Shown here: piece after piece, positions 33,359 through 41,839 of the stretch | How positions within the stretch are numbered: the first letter of the stretch is position 1 | Layout of the letters: each line of letters starts with the position of its first letter | Origin: Actinoplanes sp. L3-i22 | GTDB taxonomy: Bacteria > Actinomycetota > Actinomycetes > Mycobacteriales > Micromonosporaceae | Reading direction: 5' to 3' | Assembly (NCBI RefSeq): GCF_019704555.1 | Contig: NZ_AP024745.1 | Coordinates: 5,960,501 to 6,024,500 of the forward strand | Length of the DNA stretch: 64,000 bases | Notes under the pieces: generated by a model | What the model was told of the DNA's origin: nothing | Database searches by the model: none | What the model saw: the letters and a program-made list of their open reading frames with translations, nothing else | Made by a program: the position numbers and the translations under genes

Positions 33359-33421
33359 GCCGATCCGCGCCGTCCATCCGGTCCCGGTCGCCCGAACGCG
33401 GGTAGGCAGCCGACCGGAGAC

Positions 33422-34117
33422 TCAGGCCAGCAGCGCCCCGCCGTCGACGGTCAGGATCGTGCCGGTCGTGAACGGCTGCCCGATCAGGTACAGGTAGGCG
33501 GCGGCCACGTCGCCGACCTCACCGACCCGGCCCAGCGGCACCGCCGCGCCCGCCCGGGCGAAGAAGTCGCCGGTGTCGGCACCCCACATCGGGGAGCGGG
33601 TCACGCCCGGTTTGACGGCGTTGACCCGGATCGGGGCGAGCTCCACCGCCAGCGCCCGGGTCAGCGCGTCGACGGCGCCGCAGACGCTCGCCGCGACCGA
33701 CCAGCCCGGGGTCGGCCGGTCCGCGGCGGTCCCGGTGGTCAGGGTGATCGAGGCGCCCGGCCGCAGCCACGGCAGCGCGGCACGGACGGCGGCGAGCGCC
33801 CCGAGATAGCGCAGCCCGAAGAACTCCCGGGCCACCACCGGATCGAACGCGGTCACCGGCATCAGCGACAACGGGCCGCCCGCGGTGTAGACGAGATGGT
33901 CGAACGGGCCGATCCGGTCGAACAGGTCCGCCGGCGGACCCGCCAGGTCGGCGGTCAGCCCGGTCACGCCGAGCCGGGCGGCCGCGTCCCGGACCCGCCG
34001 CTCGTCGCGGGACACCACGACGACCTCGGCGCCCTGATCGACGGCGGCTCGCGCGGTCGCGTACCCGATGCCGGAGGTTCCGCCGAGCACGACCACTCGC
34101 TGTTTCGCAATGTTCAT
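33422..34117 (-). CDS. Atypical SDR oxidoreductase lacking the Tyr-Lys dyad
   Basis: A 231-aa SDR with an intact cofactor motif (VLGGTSGIGYATARAA) and TAGG strand, ending GTILTVDGGALLA. The YxxxK segment is replaced: WSVAASVCGAVDALTRALAV has neither Tyr nor Lys at the expected places. Members of this SDR subgroup may bind NAD(P) without standard catalysis or use other residues. It is divergent from a LysR gene and is its probable target. Confidence 0.85.
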   Translation of the reverse strand: MNIAKQRVVVLGGTSGIGYATARAAVDQGAEVVVVSRDERRVRDAAARLGVTGLTADLAGPPADLFDRIGPFDHLVYTAGGPLSLMPVTAFDPVVAREFFGLRYLGALAAVRAALPWLRPGASITLTTGTAADRPTPGWSVAASVCGAVDALTRALAVELAPIRVNAVKPGVTRSPMWGADTGDFFARAGAAVPLGRVGEVGDVAAAYLYLIGQPFTTGTILTVDGGALLA

Positions 34118-34176
34118 GCCGACAACGGTGCGGCCGGCGGCGGGTCCGCGTCCAAGACCTGTCCGGTCGCCTGTAA

Positions 34177-34182
34177 TACCCT
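34177..34182 (+). promoter_or_regulatory. -10 box TACCCT, leaderless lysR promoter
   Basis: TACCCT ends six bases before ATC 34189, the spacing seen before ATG/GTG in the other leaderless genes here. Confidence 0.5.
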
Positions 34183-34188
34183 GAGGGC

Positions 34189-35085
34189 ATCGACGTCGAC
34201 CTGCGCAAACTGCGCTACTTCGTGGCGGTCGCCCGGCACCTGCACTTCGGGCGGGCCGCCGCCGCGCTGCACATCGCGCAGCCGGTGCTGTCCCGGCAGA
34301 TCCGCGCCCTGGAGACCGAGCTGCGCGCGGAACTGTTCCGGCGCGACAAACGCTCCACCGAGCTGACCGACGCCGGCCGGCAACTGCTCACCGACGCGGA
34401 ACCGCTGCTGGCCGCCGCCGACGCGCTGCGCCGCCGGGTCGCCCGGGCGGCCGGCGGCACCGACCGGTTCGTGGTCGCCTTCATGCCCGGGCTGACCGTC
34501 ACCGACGCCGTGCGCGCCCTGCGCGACCGGCACCCCGGCCTGGTCGTCGACGTGCTGCGGACCGGCTGGCACGACCAGGTCGACGTCCTGCACGACGGGC
34601 GGGCCGACGTGAGCCTGCTGCGGCTGCCGGCCGACCAGCGCGGGCTGACCGTACGGCCGGTGCTGACCGAGCCGCGCGTGGTGGCGCTGCCGGCCGGGCA
34701 CCGGCTCGCCGGCAAGGAATCGGTGCGGATCGCCGACCTGGCCGCCGAACGGCTGCTGCAGGACCCGGCCGCGGTCCCGGAATGGCGCGACGTGGCGACG
34801 GTGGCCGCCGCGCCGGTGCCGGCCGCGGCCGTGGAGGAGAAGCTCGAGCACGTGGCCGCCGGGCGCGGGGTGGTCGTGCTGCCGCTGTCGACCGCCGCGT
34901 TCTACACCCGGCCGGACGTCACCTACGCCCGGGTCGACGACATCGCGGACAACCAGGTGTGCGTGGCGTGGGTCGCCGCGCGCCGGGATCCGCTGCTCAC
35001 CGAGTTCGCCGCCCTCGCCGCGGATCAGCCCGCCCGCCAGCCGGCCGGGTCGACACCGCCGGGGATCGGCGCCGCCGGGTCGTAG
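34189..35085 (+). CDS. LysR-family transcriptional regulator, apparent ATC start
   Basis: A 298-aa LTTR. The winged HTH runs DVDLRKLRYFVAVARHLHFG to AALHIAQPVLSRQIRALETE; a periplasmic-binding-like effector domain follows. The family N-terminus aligns only if translation begins at ATC 34189; upstream in frame is TAA at 34174. The first ATG/GTG in frame, GTG 34222, falls inside the first DNA-binding helix. CTG 34201 is another non-standard option. It is divergent from the SDR at 34117. The 3' end overlaps the convergent serine hydrolase by 61 bases. Confidence 0.85.
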   Translation: MDVDLRKLRYFVAVARHLHFGRAAAALHIAQPVLSRQIRALETELRAELFRRDKRSTELTDAGRQLLTDAEPLLAAADALRRRVARAAGGTDRFVVAFMPGLTVTDAVRALRDRHPGLVVDVLRTGWHDQVDVLHDGRADVSLLRLPADQRGLTVRPVLTEPRVVALPAGHRLAGKESVRIADLAAERLLQDPAAVPEWRDVATVAAAPVPAAAVEEKLEHVAAGRGVVVLPLSTAAFYTRPDVTYARVDDIADNQVCVAWVAARRDPLLTEFAALAADQPARQPAGSTPPGIGAAGS

Positions 35086-36404
35086 GGCTGGCGGGTGAAG
35101 ACGAACGACCCCAGATCGAGGTGGCTGACCGCGCCCGCCGCGTCGCGCACCACCCGCAGCCGCTCCCCGGCGAAGTAGCCGTTGAGCCCCACCCAGCCGC
35201 CGTCCCCGGCCGGCCGCAGCCGGGTGCCGCGCCCACCGGCGGGCAGCGAGGTCAGGCTCAGGAAACCGTCGGCCAGCGGCCGCAGCACAAACGGCGCCGG
35301 CCCCCAGTACCACGGCCCGGCCAGCTCCAGGACCCGCGGATCCACCGCCGGCAGCGGCCGCCACGGCGCCGGGATCCGCGGCTCCCGCTCAGCGACCGTC
35401 TTGACCAGGTCGGCGGCGATCCACGCGACGGCCGGGCCGGACGTCGCGTTGGCCAGCACGACCGCGCCCACGGCGTCGTCGGCGCTGATCCACACGGTGG
35501 CGAGGAAACCGGGCATCGACCCGGTGTGCCCGGACAGCAGCCGCCCGTCGCGGCGCAGCAGCTGCGTGCCGAGCCCGTACCCGGTGTCCCAGGTGGCGGC
35601 CTCCGGCGGACTCGCCGGCTCCCGCATCCGCACCAGGCTGTCGCGGGACAGGATCCGCTCGTCGCCGTCGATCAGGAACGCCGTGAACCGGGCCAGGTCC
35701 GCCGCCGTCGACCACAGCTGCCCGGCCGGCGCCATCGCGCCGGCGTCCACGGCGGGCTCCGGCAGCAGCACGTCCGCCCACGGGTGCACCGCCCAGCCCG
35801 AGGCGTGCGGCGCGACCGGCAGCAGCGTGGTCCGGGTCATCCCGAGCGGCGCCAGCACCCGCGCGTGCAGCACCTCGGCCCAGGCCTGGCCGTGGATCCG
35901 TTCCACCAGGGCGCCGAGCAGCGCGAACCCGGGATTGGAGTAGTGGTGGCGCGTGCCGGCCGGGAGGACCTGCGGGTCGTCGCCCAGGACGTCGGCCAGG
36001 CCGGGGCGCAGCGTTCCCGGGGTGCGCTCCCACCACGGGCCGGGGGTCTCGGCGGCCAGCCCGGCGGTGTGCGCGAGCAGGCCGCCGATCGTGGCCCGGC
36101 CCGCGGCGGTGCCGGGCAGGTGCGTGTCCAGGGGGTCGGTGAGGGCGAGCCGGCCCTCGTCGTGCAGGCGCAGCACCAGCACGGCCAGGAACATCTTGGT
36201 GATCGAGCCGATCCGGTACTGGACGTCACCGTCGGGCACGGCGCCGTCGTCGACCGTGCCGCGACCGCCGATCCACGCGGGGCGGCCGTCGCGGACCACC
36301 GCGGCGACCATCGACGGGGCCCGGCCGTCGACCTGGCCGGTGGCGAGCCGGTGCAGCAGGGCGCGGCGGGTCTCGGGCAGCAGCTCTTCGGCGATCGATG
36401 GCAT
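35025..36404 (-). CDS. Class C beta-lactamase-like serine hydrolase
   Basis: A 459-aa protein with the SxxK motif GSITKMF (Ser67, Lys70), YxN as HYSN (Tyr155, Asn157) and an HTG in place of KTG (SGHTGSMPG, His293). Such proteins include esterases and peptidases; antibiotic hydrolysis should not be assumed. A lipocalin-like C-terminal region follows. No signal peptide is seen, so it is probably cytoplasmic. TAGGTT seven bases before ATG 36404 gives a leaderless start; TTG 36413 is less likely. Confidence 0.88.
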   Translation of the reverse strand: MPSIAEELLPETRRALLHRLATGQVDGRAPSMVAAVVRDGRPAWIGGRGTVDDGAVPDGDVQYRIGSITKMFLAVLVLRLHDEGRLALTDPLDTHLPGTAAGRATIGGLLAHTAGLAAETPGPWWERTPGTLRPGLADVLGDDPQVLPAGTRHHYSNPGFALLGALVERIHGQAWAEVLHARVLAPLGMTRTTLLPVAPHASGWAVHPWADVLLPEPAVDAGAMAPAGQLWSTAADLARFTAFLIDGDERILSRDSLVRMREPASPPEAATWDTGYGLGTQLLRRDGRLLSGHTGSMPGFLATVWISADDAVGAVVLANATSGPAVAWIAADLVKTVAEREPRIPAPWRPLPAVDPRVLELAGPWYWGPAPFVLRPLADGFLSLTSLPAGGRGTRLRPAGDGGWVGLNGYFAGERLRVVRDAAGAVSHLDLGSFVFTRQPYDPAAPIPGGVDPAGWRAG

Positions 36405-36411
36405 GCCCGCC

Positions 36412-36417
36412 AACCTA
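36412..36417 (-). promoter_or_regulatory. -10 box TAGGTT, leaderless promoter
   Basis: On the minus strand TAGGTT ends seven bases before ATG 36404. It lies immediately beside the stop of the upstream MFS gene. Confidence 0.45.
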
Positions 36418-36422
36418 CCGAT

Positions 36423-37673
36423 TCAGAGCACGACCTCCGCCCGCTCGCCGGTGAAGCCGCGCAGGCTCCGGCTGCTCGCCGCCACCGCCGCGGTCAGCAG
36501 CAACCCGCCCCCGATGCACAGCAGAGCGCCCGCCCCGCCCAGCGTCGCCGCCAGGAAGCCGCCCAGGATCGGGCCCAGCGGCGCCAGCGACCGCCCCACC
36601 ACGGTCAGCACCGCGTCCATCCGGCCCAGCATCTCCTCCGGCACCAGCCGGGTGACCACCGCGTTCATCACCACGTTGATCGCCGGCGTCGACAGCGAGA
36701 TGCAGACGAACGGGATCATCGGCCACCACTTGCCGAACGGCAACGTCTCCAGCGCCACCGCGCCGCCGAAGATGGTCACGATGGCCAGCAGCAGTTTGCC
36801 CGGCGGCAGCAGCGCCCCGGTCCGGTTCGAGATCAGCGCCCCGACCAGTCCGCCGATCCCGGAGGCGGCCAGCACGGCGCCGGTGACCACACTGTTGCCG
36901 CCGCGCTCACCGACCAGCACGATCAGCGGCAGGATGGCCGCGCCGCCCAGCAGATTCAGCATCATCACCGCGCCGGACACGTCGCGCAGGCCGCGCTGCT
37001 GCCAGAACCAGCGGAAGGCCGCGCCGAGCTCACGGCCCATGCTCGGCCGGACCGGCGCCGGGTCGCCGGCCGGTACGGCGGCGATCGCCGGGCGGCGCGG
37101 CACCCGGGCGGCCACCGTGCACACCGCGGAGACCAGGACCGTCACCGCGTCCACGACGAACGGGACGGCGTGGCCGAGCCCGAACAGCAGGCCCCCGGCC
37201 GGCGGCCCGGCGAGCCAGGCGGCATGCGTGCGCGCCTCCTCCTGCGCGTACGCCGCGCGCAGCTGCTCCGGCGGCACCACACCCCGGACCGCGATCGACC
37301 GGGCCGGCCCGATGAACGCCGTGCACACCCCGTCGACGACCGCGAGCAGCAGGAACATCCACAGCAGCGGGTGCCCGGCGGCGACCAGCGCGGCCAGCGC
37401 CGCGGCGGCGCCGGCCTGCACCAGCTGGCCGGTGACCAGGGTGCGCCGCCGATCCCAGCGGTCGACCCACACCCCGGCGGGCATCTGCGCCAGCACCGTC
37501 GCGGCGGTGCGCGCGCCGGCCACCAGGCCAGCCGACAGCGGGGAGCCGGTGACGGCCAGCACCAGCAGCGGCATCGCGAGCCGGGTCAGCTGCGAACCGA
37601 ACTCGGAGGTGGCGCTGCCGATCCAGAGGAGTTGGAACTTGGTGTTCTTCCGCAACGGCGGCGGTTCGGTCAT
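36423..37673 (-). CDS. MFS transporter
   Basis: A 416-aa protein with about 12 membrane helices, beginning FQLLWIGSATSEFGSQLTRL. Motif A-like GVWVDRWDRRRTLVTGQL lies between TM2 and TM3, and the second half repeats the fold. It fits DHA3-type exporters. A GTG directly before the ATG (37676) is an alternative start. Substrate unknown. Confidence 0.85.
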   Translation of the reverse strand: MTEPPPLRKNTKFQLLWIGSATSEFGSQLTRLAMPLLVLAVTGSPLSAGLVAGARTAATVLAQMPAGVWVDRWDRRRTLVTGQLVQAGAAAALAALVAAGHPLLWMFLLLAVVDGVCTAFIGPARSIAVRGVVPPEQLRAAYAQEEARTHAAWLAGPPAGGLLFGLGHAVPFVVDAVTVLVSAVCTVAARVPRRPAIAAVPAGDPAPVRPSMGRELGAAFRWFWQQRGLRDVSGAVMMLNLLGGAAILPLIVLVGERGGNSVVTGAVLAASGIGGLVGALISNRTGALLPPGKLLLAIVTIFGGAVALETLPFGKWWPMIPFVCISLSTPAINVVMNAVVTRLVPEEMLGRMDAVLTVVGRSLAPLGPILGGFLAATLGGAGALLCIGGGLLLTAAVAASSRSLRGFTGERAEVVL

Positions 37674-37724
37674 CACAATTTTCCGTCGTCGTCGTTCCTG
37701 GGTGTGCGCAGGCTACCGGGTGGA

Positions 37725-38081
37725 TCACCAGCGATGGATCAGGGTGACCACCAGGGTGGCGGTCATGGTGGTGACGAAGACCGCCCAGCCGACCAGATCG
37801 CGTGACCCCACCCGCAGGTGCGCGATCAGCGCGCCGACGAAGTACAGGACCAGGCCGGCCGCCGCCAGGACTCCCAGGATCGGCACGGCGAAGCCGGCGA
37901 GCAGCCCGATCGCGCCGGCGGCCAGCACCGAGCCCAGCATCGGCATCCACCACATCGGCAGCCGCTTCATCCGGACCTGGGCCTTCGGATAGTCGTGGCC
38001 GATCAGGTAGGTGACCGCCGCGCTCCCGGCGAGGAACGCGGCGACGACGGTGAGCGTGACATAGGCAGCGAACATCGGCAC
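37725..38081 (-). CDS. DoxX-like small membrane protein
   Basis: A 118-aa protein with four predicted membrane helices (AAYVTLTVVAAFLAGSAAVT; MLGSVLAAGAIGLLAGF; ILGVLAAAGLVLYFVGALIA; WAVFVTTMTATLVVTLI). The pattern and length fit the DoxX family. GGGAG precedes the ATG. Function unknown. Confidence 0.75.
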   Translation of the reverse strand: MPMFAAYVTLTVVAAFLAGSAAVTYLIGHDYPKAQVRMKRLPMWWMPMLGSVLAAGAIGLLAGFAVPILGVLAAAGLVLYFVGALIAHLRVGSRDLVGWAVFVTTMTATLVVTLIHRW

Positions 38082-38145
38082 TCCCGGGACGGTCGGCGAC
38101 GGGTCTGCCCTATCGACGAGACAGGCCTACCGAATGTGACCCGCC

Positions 38146-38781
38146 CTACCGCCGGGCGATGACAACCGCACCCGGGAGCGGGTCTTCCAGGTCGAAGGCG
38201 AGCTCGGCGGTCACCGTGAAACCGGCCTCGCGCAGCCACTGCGTCACCCGGCCGAGCGTGCGCCGGTGCACCTGGACCCGCATCGGATGCCCGCCGTACC
38301 CCGAGGTCTTCAGCGTCGACCGGTCACCCAGGTGAAACCCGATCAAAATCGGACCCCCAGGCCGCAGTACGCGGTGAAAGTGCCCCAACACGGCCGGCAC
38401 CGTCTCGTCCGGCACGTGGATCAGCGACCAGAACGCCAGCACCCCCGCGACGCTGCGATCGGCGAGCGGCAGATCAGTCATCGAGCCGACCGCGAACCGC
38501 ACCCCCGGATGATCGCGCCGGGCCACGTCGATCATCCCGGGTGACAGGTCGATCCCGAACGCGTCCACCCCGAGCCCGCGCAGCCGGGCGGTGACCTGGC
38601 CGGGCCCGCAGCCGACGTCGGCGGCCGGCCCGTCCCCGGCGGCCCGCACCAGGTCCGCGAACAGGCTCACCGACGCGGACAGGAACGGCTGAGAATCAAG
38701 GGCTTCGCGTACGACGTCGGCGTAGTTGCCGGCCACGGTGTCATAGGAGACCCGGGTGTCGGCGATCCATCCCGCGCTCAC
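38146..38781 (-). CDS. Class I SAM-dependent methyltransferase
   Basis: A 211-aa enzyme: SAM motif I AADVGCGPGQVTARL, motif II FGIDLSPGMIDVA, post-I DLPLADRSVAGVLAFWSLIH and VLRPGGPILIGF. The GTG start overlaps the stop of the upstream methyltransferase gene (GTGA), so the two form an operon. Substrate unknown. Confidence 0.88.
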   Translation of the reverse strand: MSAGWIADTRVSYDTVAGNYADVVREALDSQPFLSASVSLFADLVRAAGDGPAADVGCGPGQVTARLRGLGVDAFGIDLSPGMIDVARRDHPGVRFAVGSMTDLPLADRSVAGVLAFWSLIHVPDETVPAVLGHFHRVLRPGGPILIGFHLGDRSTLKTSGYGGHPMRVQVHRRTLGRVTQWLREAGFTVTAELAFDLEDPLPGAVVIARR

Positions 38782-39506
38782 GGGCGCAGCACCAGCAGGT
38801 CGAGCGTGTCCACCTGCGGCCCGGTCTCCTGGGCCGCCGCGGCGTGCAACCGTTCGAGCCCGGCCGCCCACGCCTCGTCGCTGATCAGCCGCAGCAGCGT
38901 GTGCGCCTCCCGGCGCAGCCCGGCGGCCGCCTCGGCCAGCGACGGCGCGGACACCTGCGGGACCGGCTCCAGCGCCGCGGCCGGACACCCGAACGCCTCC
39001 TCGATCGCCGCGACACTCGGATACGCGGTATTCAACGCGGTGATCGTTTCCGGCCAGAACCGGCACAGCGTGATCCCCTCGTGCCGGCCCGGGAACACCG
39101 ACCGGATCAGGACCGGCGCCCCCGGCCGCAGCACCCGGCGGATCTCCCGGGCGGCGGCCGGCAGATCCGCGACGTGGTGGATGACCGTGGACAGCCACAC
39201 CGCGTCCACACTGGCGTCCGCGACCGGAAGATCCGCGGCGTGCCCGGCCAGGATCGGGCCGGCGACGGCCCGCTCCCGCATCGCCGCGGACGGCTCGACC
39301 GCCACCACCCCGGTGCCGGGCCACCACGCGCGGAACGCGGCCGTCCAGCTCCCGGTGCCGCAGCCCAGGTCGAGCAGCCGCATCCCGGGCCGTGGATCGA
39401 GGTGCCGGGTGATCGCGTCACGCCAGGCGGCGAGGGCGTCGCCGCCGAGATGACGGGTGGCCTGGAACGCGGCGGCGTCGGCCCGGTCGTATGCGATGAG
39501 CGCCAT
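38778..39506 (-). CDS. Class I SAM-dependent methyltransferase
   Basis: A 242-aa enzyme: motif I MRLLDLGCGTGSWTAAF, VVAVEPSAAMRERA, DASVDAVWLSTVIHHVADLP and VLRPGAPVLIRSVFPGRHEG. It starts at ATG 39506 (MALIAYDRADAAAFQATRHL); an upstream GTG frame is less likely. It is first of the two-methyltransferase unit and unlike the second in sequence. Confidence 0.87.
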   Translation of the reverse strand: MALIAYDRADAAAFQATRHLGGDALAAWRDAITRHLDPRPGMRLLDLGCGTGSWTAAFRAWWPGTGVVAVEPSAAMRERAVAGPILAGHAADLPVADASVDAVWLSTVIHHVADLPAAAREIRRVLRPGAPVLIRSVFPGRHEGITLCRFWPETITALNTAYPSVAAIEEAFGCPAAALEPVPQVSAPSLAEAAAGLRREAHTLLRLISDEAWAAGLERLHAAAAQETGPQVDTLDLLVLRP

Positions 39507-39553
39507 GGTCCACAGCCAACCCGGCGGCACCGCGCCCCGCAACCCCGGTCGGG

Positions 39554-40231
39554 CTACAGGTGCCGGCGGAAGAACCGGATCGTACTGTCGATCTCGTGAT
39601 CCGGCAGGTCACCGTGCTTGCCGGGGTTGGCGTGCAAGGTTTTCCCGGCCGACCCGAACGCGTCGAACAGCGCCAGCGCGTGCTCGCGCGGCACCCGCTC
39701 GTCGTCCCACTGGAGCAGGAACTCGACCGGCGCGGTGATCGCCGCGGCCGCCTCCCGCGACGCCAGGCCGCTGCCGAGACCGAGCACGGCCGCCCGCACC
39801 CGCGGCTCCGCGGCGACGAACGGCACCCCCAGGCCACAGCCCAGCGACACACCCCGATAACCGGCGCGCCGCGCGCCGACAAAATCAAGAACAGACCGCC
39901 ATTCCCGTACGGTCGTGAGCGCGACCAGGGCATGGAACTCCGCGAGAATCGTGGCGATGTCCGCGCCCGCCTCGATCCGCGTCTGGTTCGCGGTGGCGAT
40001 CCGGTTCAGTTCCTCGTCGACCGGGCGGTCCCCGTGCCCCGGCACGTCCGGGCAGACGACGGTGAAGCCGCCCTCGGCGACCAGCCGGGTGGCCAGGGCG
40101 ACCATCTCCGGGGCGGTCTTGTGGAAGCCGCCGCCGTGACCGAGCAGGATCACCGGACGGTTCTCGTCGGGGGTCTCCGGCGCCCACAGCGCGACGGGGA
40201 CGTCACCGACGGCAAAGAGTTCTTCACGCAT
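39554..40231 (-). CDS. Alpha/beta-hydrolase (dienelactone-hydrolase-like)
   Basis: A 225-aa protein: LLGHGGGFHKTAPEM, CPDVPGHGDRP, nucleophile segment YRGVSLGCGLGVPF, acid LLQWDDERVP and a terminal NPGKHGDLPDHE with the His. ATG 40231 has AAAGG upstream. The 119 bases before it contain CTCCCT/AGGGAG arms and a 17-codon frame of doubtful meaning. Confidence 0.85.
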   Translation of the reverse strand: MREELFAVGDVPVALWAPETPDENRPVILLGHGGGFHKTAPEMVALATRLVAEGGFTVVCPDVPGHGDRPVDEELNRIATANQTRIEAGADIATILAEFHALVALTTVREWRSVLDFVGARRAGYRGVSLGCGLGVPFVAAEPRVRAAVLGLGSGLASREAAAAITAPVEFLLQWDDERVPREHALALFDAFGSAGKTLHANPGKHGDLPDHEIDSTIRFFRRHL

Positions 40232-40350
40232 AGCGGTAGTGCCTTTCGGGAGAATGCCTGTGCGGGCGCTCCCTAGGCGATGCGCGCGAGGGAGTCCCGA
40301 CCTGTCACTGCGTTGATCGGACTCACCTCCTCGGCTAGGCCCCGAACCTA

Positions 40351-41082
40351 TCAGAACCGGGTGTTGGCCACCCACCGGGCCAGCAGTGCCCGGTCCCCGG
40401 TGGACTCGCCGGGCGGCAGCCGCCGGTTCAGCACCAGCAGCAGTTCCCGGGCGGGCGCGCGGTAGGTGACGTCGGCCGGTCCGGGGCCGTCGCGCCAGAC
40501 CGCGCCACCCGGGGTGAGCGTGACGTGCCAGTCGTGCTCGCCGTCGCCGAACCGCAGCGTCTGGCCGGTCCCGCGCAGCGCGGCCATCGGCGAGTCCGGG
40601 CGGGCGCTGATCGTGGCGAAGCACAGCAGGATGTCACTGACCCCGTCGACGGCCAGATCCTGGTCCAGGTCGCCGCCGGGCTGGACGTCGAACCGGTGGA
40701 TGATCAGGTCGTGCAGCATCCGGCGCACCCAGAAACCGGCGCTCTGGTGCTGCGGCACCCAGGACCAGAGCGGGGCGTCGAAGCCGCGCTCGCGGACCGC
40801 GGTGGTCAGCCCGGCCGCCCCGTCGGTCAGCCAGCCGGCCCACTCCCGCGGGTCGTCCGGCGCGGCGATCAGCGTGTACGGCGCCGGCGCGGCGGCCTGC
40901 GCCCGCACCACCGCGGCGGACAGCCGGTGCCCGGTGCCGACGTGCGTGACCAGGTCCCGCACCGTCCACTCCGGGCAGCTCGGCACTTTCTCGTCCGGAT
41001 CCCGCCCGGTCACCGCGGCGGCGAGCCGTGCGGTCTCCTCCGGCATGGCGTCCAGGTAGCGGTCGGGGGTCAGCCAGTCCAT
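40351..41082 (-). CDS. MDMPI/TIGR03083-type protein
   Basis: A 243-aa two-domain protein: the N-terminal DinB-like bundle with VPSCPEWTVRDLVTHVGTGH and RRMLHDLIIHRFDVQPG (metal-binding His), then the C-terminal MDMPI_C-like domain (LTPGGAVWRDGPGPADVTYR). It belongs to the actinobacterial maleylpyruvate isomerase-like family; the true substrate is unknown. GAAGG precedes ATG 41082. It is a distant relative of the 21893 protein. Confidence 0.87.
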   Translation of the reverse strand: MDWLTPDRYLDAMPEETARLAAAVTGRDPDEKVPSCPEWTVRDLVTHVGTGHRLSAAVVRAQAAAPAPYTLIAAPDDPREWAGWLTDGAAGLTTAVRERGFDAPLWSWVPQHQSAGFWVRRMLHDLIIHRFDVQPGGDLDQDLAVDGVSDILLCFATISARPDSPMAALRGTGQTLRFGDGEHDWHVTLTPGGAVWRDGPGPADVTYRAPARELLLVLNRRLPPGESTGDRALLARWVANTRF

Positions 41083-41225
41083 GTGCTCAACCTTCTGATG
41101 CCGTACGTCGGAAGCTCTGGTGTTCGGGGCGCAGCGACCCCGTCGTAGGCTATGGCGGGTCTCGCCTGCATCCAAAGGGATCGATCGGCTTCCTGACTCG
41201 GCACGGCGATCGAAACGGGGCGACG

Positions 41226-41768
41226 ATGACACCTGAACTGACCACCGAGCGGCTGCGGCTGCGGCAGTGGCACGCCGGCGATCTGGACACCTGGGCGGCG
41301 ATGAACGCCGACCCGCAGGTCCGCGAGTTCTGGCCGGAGCTGCTCACCCGGGAGCAGGCCGCCGCAAGCCTGGAGCACTTCCGCGGCGAGCTGGCCGACC
41401 GCGGCTGGGGCTGGTGGGCGGTCGAGGTGGCCGCGACCGGCGAGTTCATCGGCATGGCCGGCCTCGACCCGGTCGACGACGAGGCCCCGGTCAGCGGCGT
41501 CGAAGCCGGCTGGCGGCTCGCCCGCAGCGCGTGGGGCCACGGGTATGCCACCGAGGCCGCCCGCGCCGTGCTGGACCACGGGTTCCAGGTTCTGCGGCTG
41601 CCGGAGATCCTGGCGATCTCGGTGGCCGGCAACGAGAATTCCCGGGCCCTGATGGACCGGCTCGGCATGACCCACGATCCGGCCGAGGACTTCGAGGACC
41701 TGGACATGCCGCCCGGCCCGTTGCGGCACAGCGTCGTCTACCGTCTGGCGGCCGGCGCCTGGCGGTGA
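41226..41768 (+). CDS. GNAT N-acetyltransferase (RimJ/RimL type)
   Basis: A 180-aa protein: ELTTERLRLRQWHAGDLDTW is the RimJ/L start, GWRLARSAWGHGYATEAARA holds the acetyl-CoA loop (QxxGxG/A type), and VAGNENSRALMDRLGM is the conserved end. It may act on a protein N-terminus or a small amine. Confidence 0.9.
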   Translation: MTPELTTERLRLRQWHAGDLDTWAAMNADPQVREFWPELLTREQAAASLEHFRGELADRGWGWWAVEVAATGEFIGMAGLDPVDDEAPVSGVEAGWRLARSAWGHGYATEAARAVLDHGFQVLRLPEILAISVAGNENSRALMDRLGMTHDPAEDFEDLDMPPGPLRHSVVYRLAAGAWR

Positions 41769-41839
41769 CCGCCTGCGCTCGGCCGTTCGCGGGCGCGGCC
41801 TCGGATAAAGTGACGCCACCTTCTTTGGAAGAAGCATCC

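Noticed and set aside
35025..36404. Beta-lactam resistance enzyme
   Set aside because: The fold is shared with esterases and peptidases, the third motif is HTG rather than KTG, and no signal peptide is present.
26034..37992. Very long open frames opposite or overlapping known genes (for example 26034-28730, 34782-37805, 35953-37992)
   Set aside because: They are antisense or out-of-frame shadows, rich in Arg/Pro/Gly/Ala, produced by GC3 bias; the overlapping frames carry clear family motifs.
40273..40326. 17-codon leader peptide (GTG 40326) behind AGGAGG, upstream of the 39554 hydrolase
   Set aside because: The ribosome site overlaps the start codon with no spacing, and there is no attenuator-like structure.
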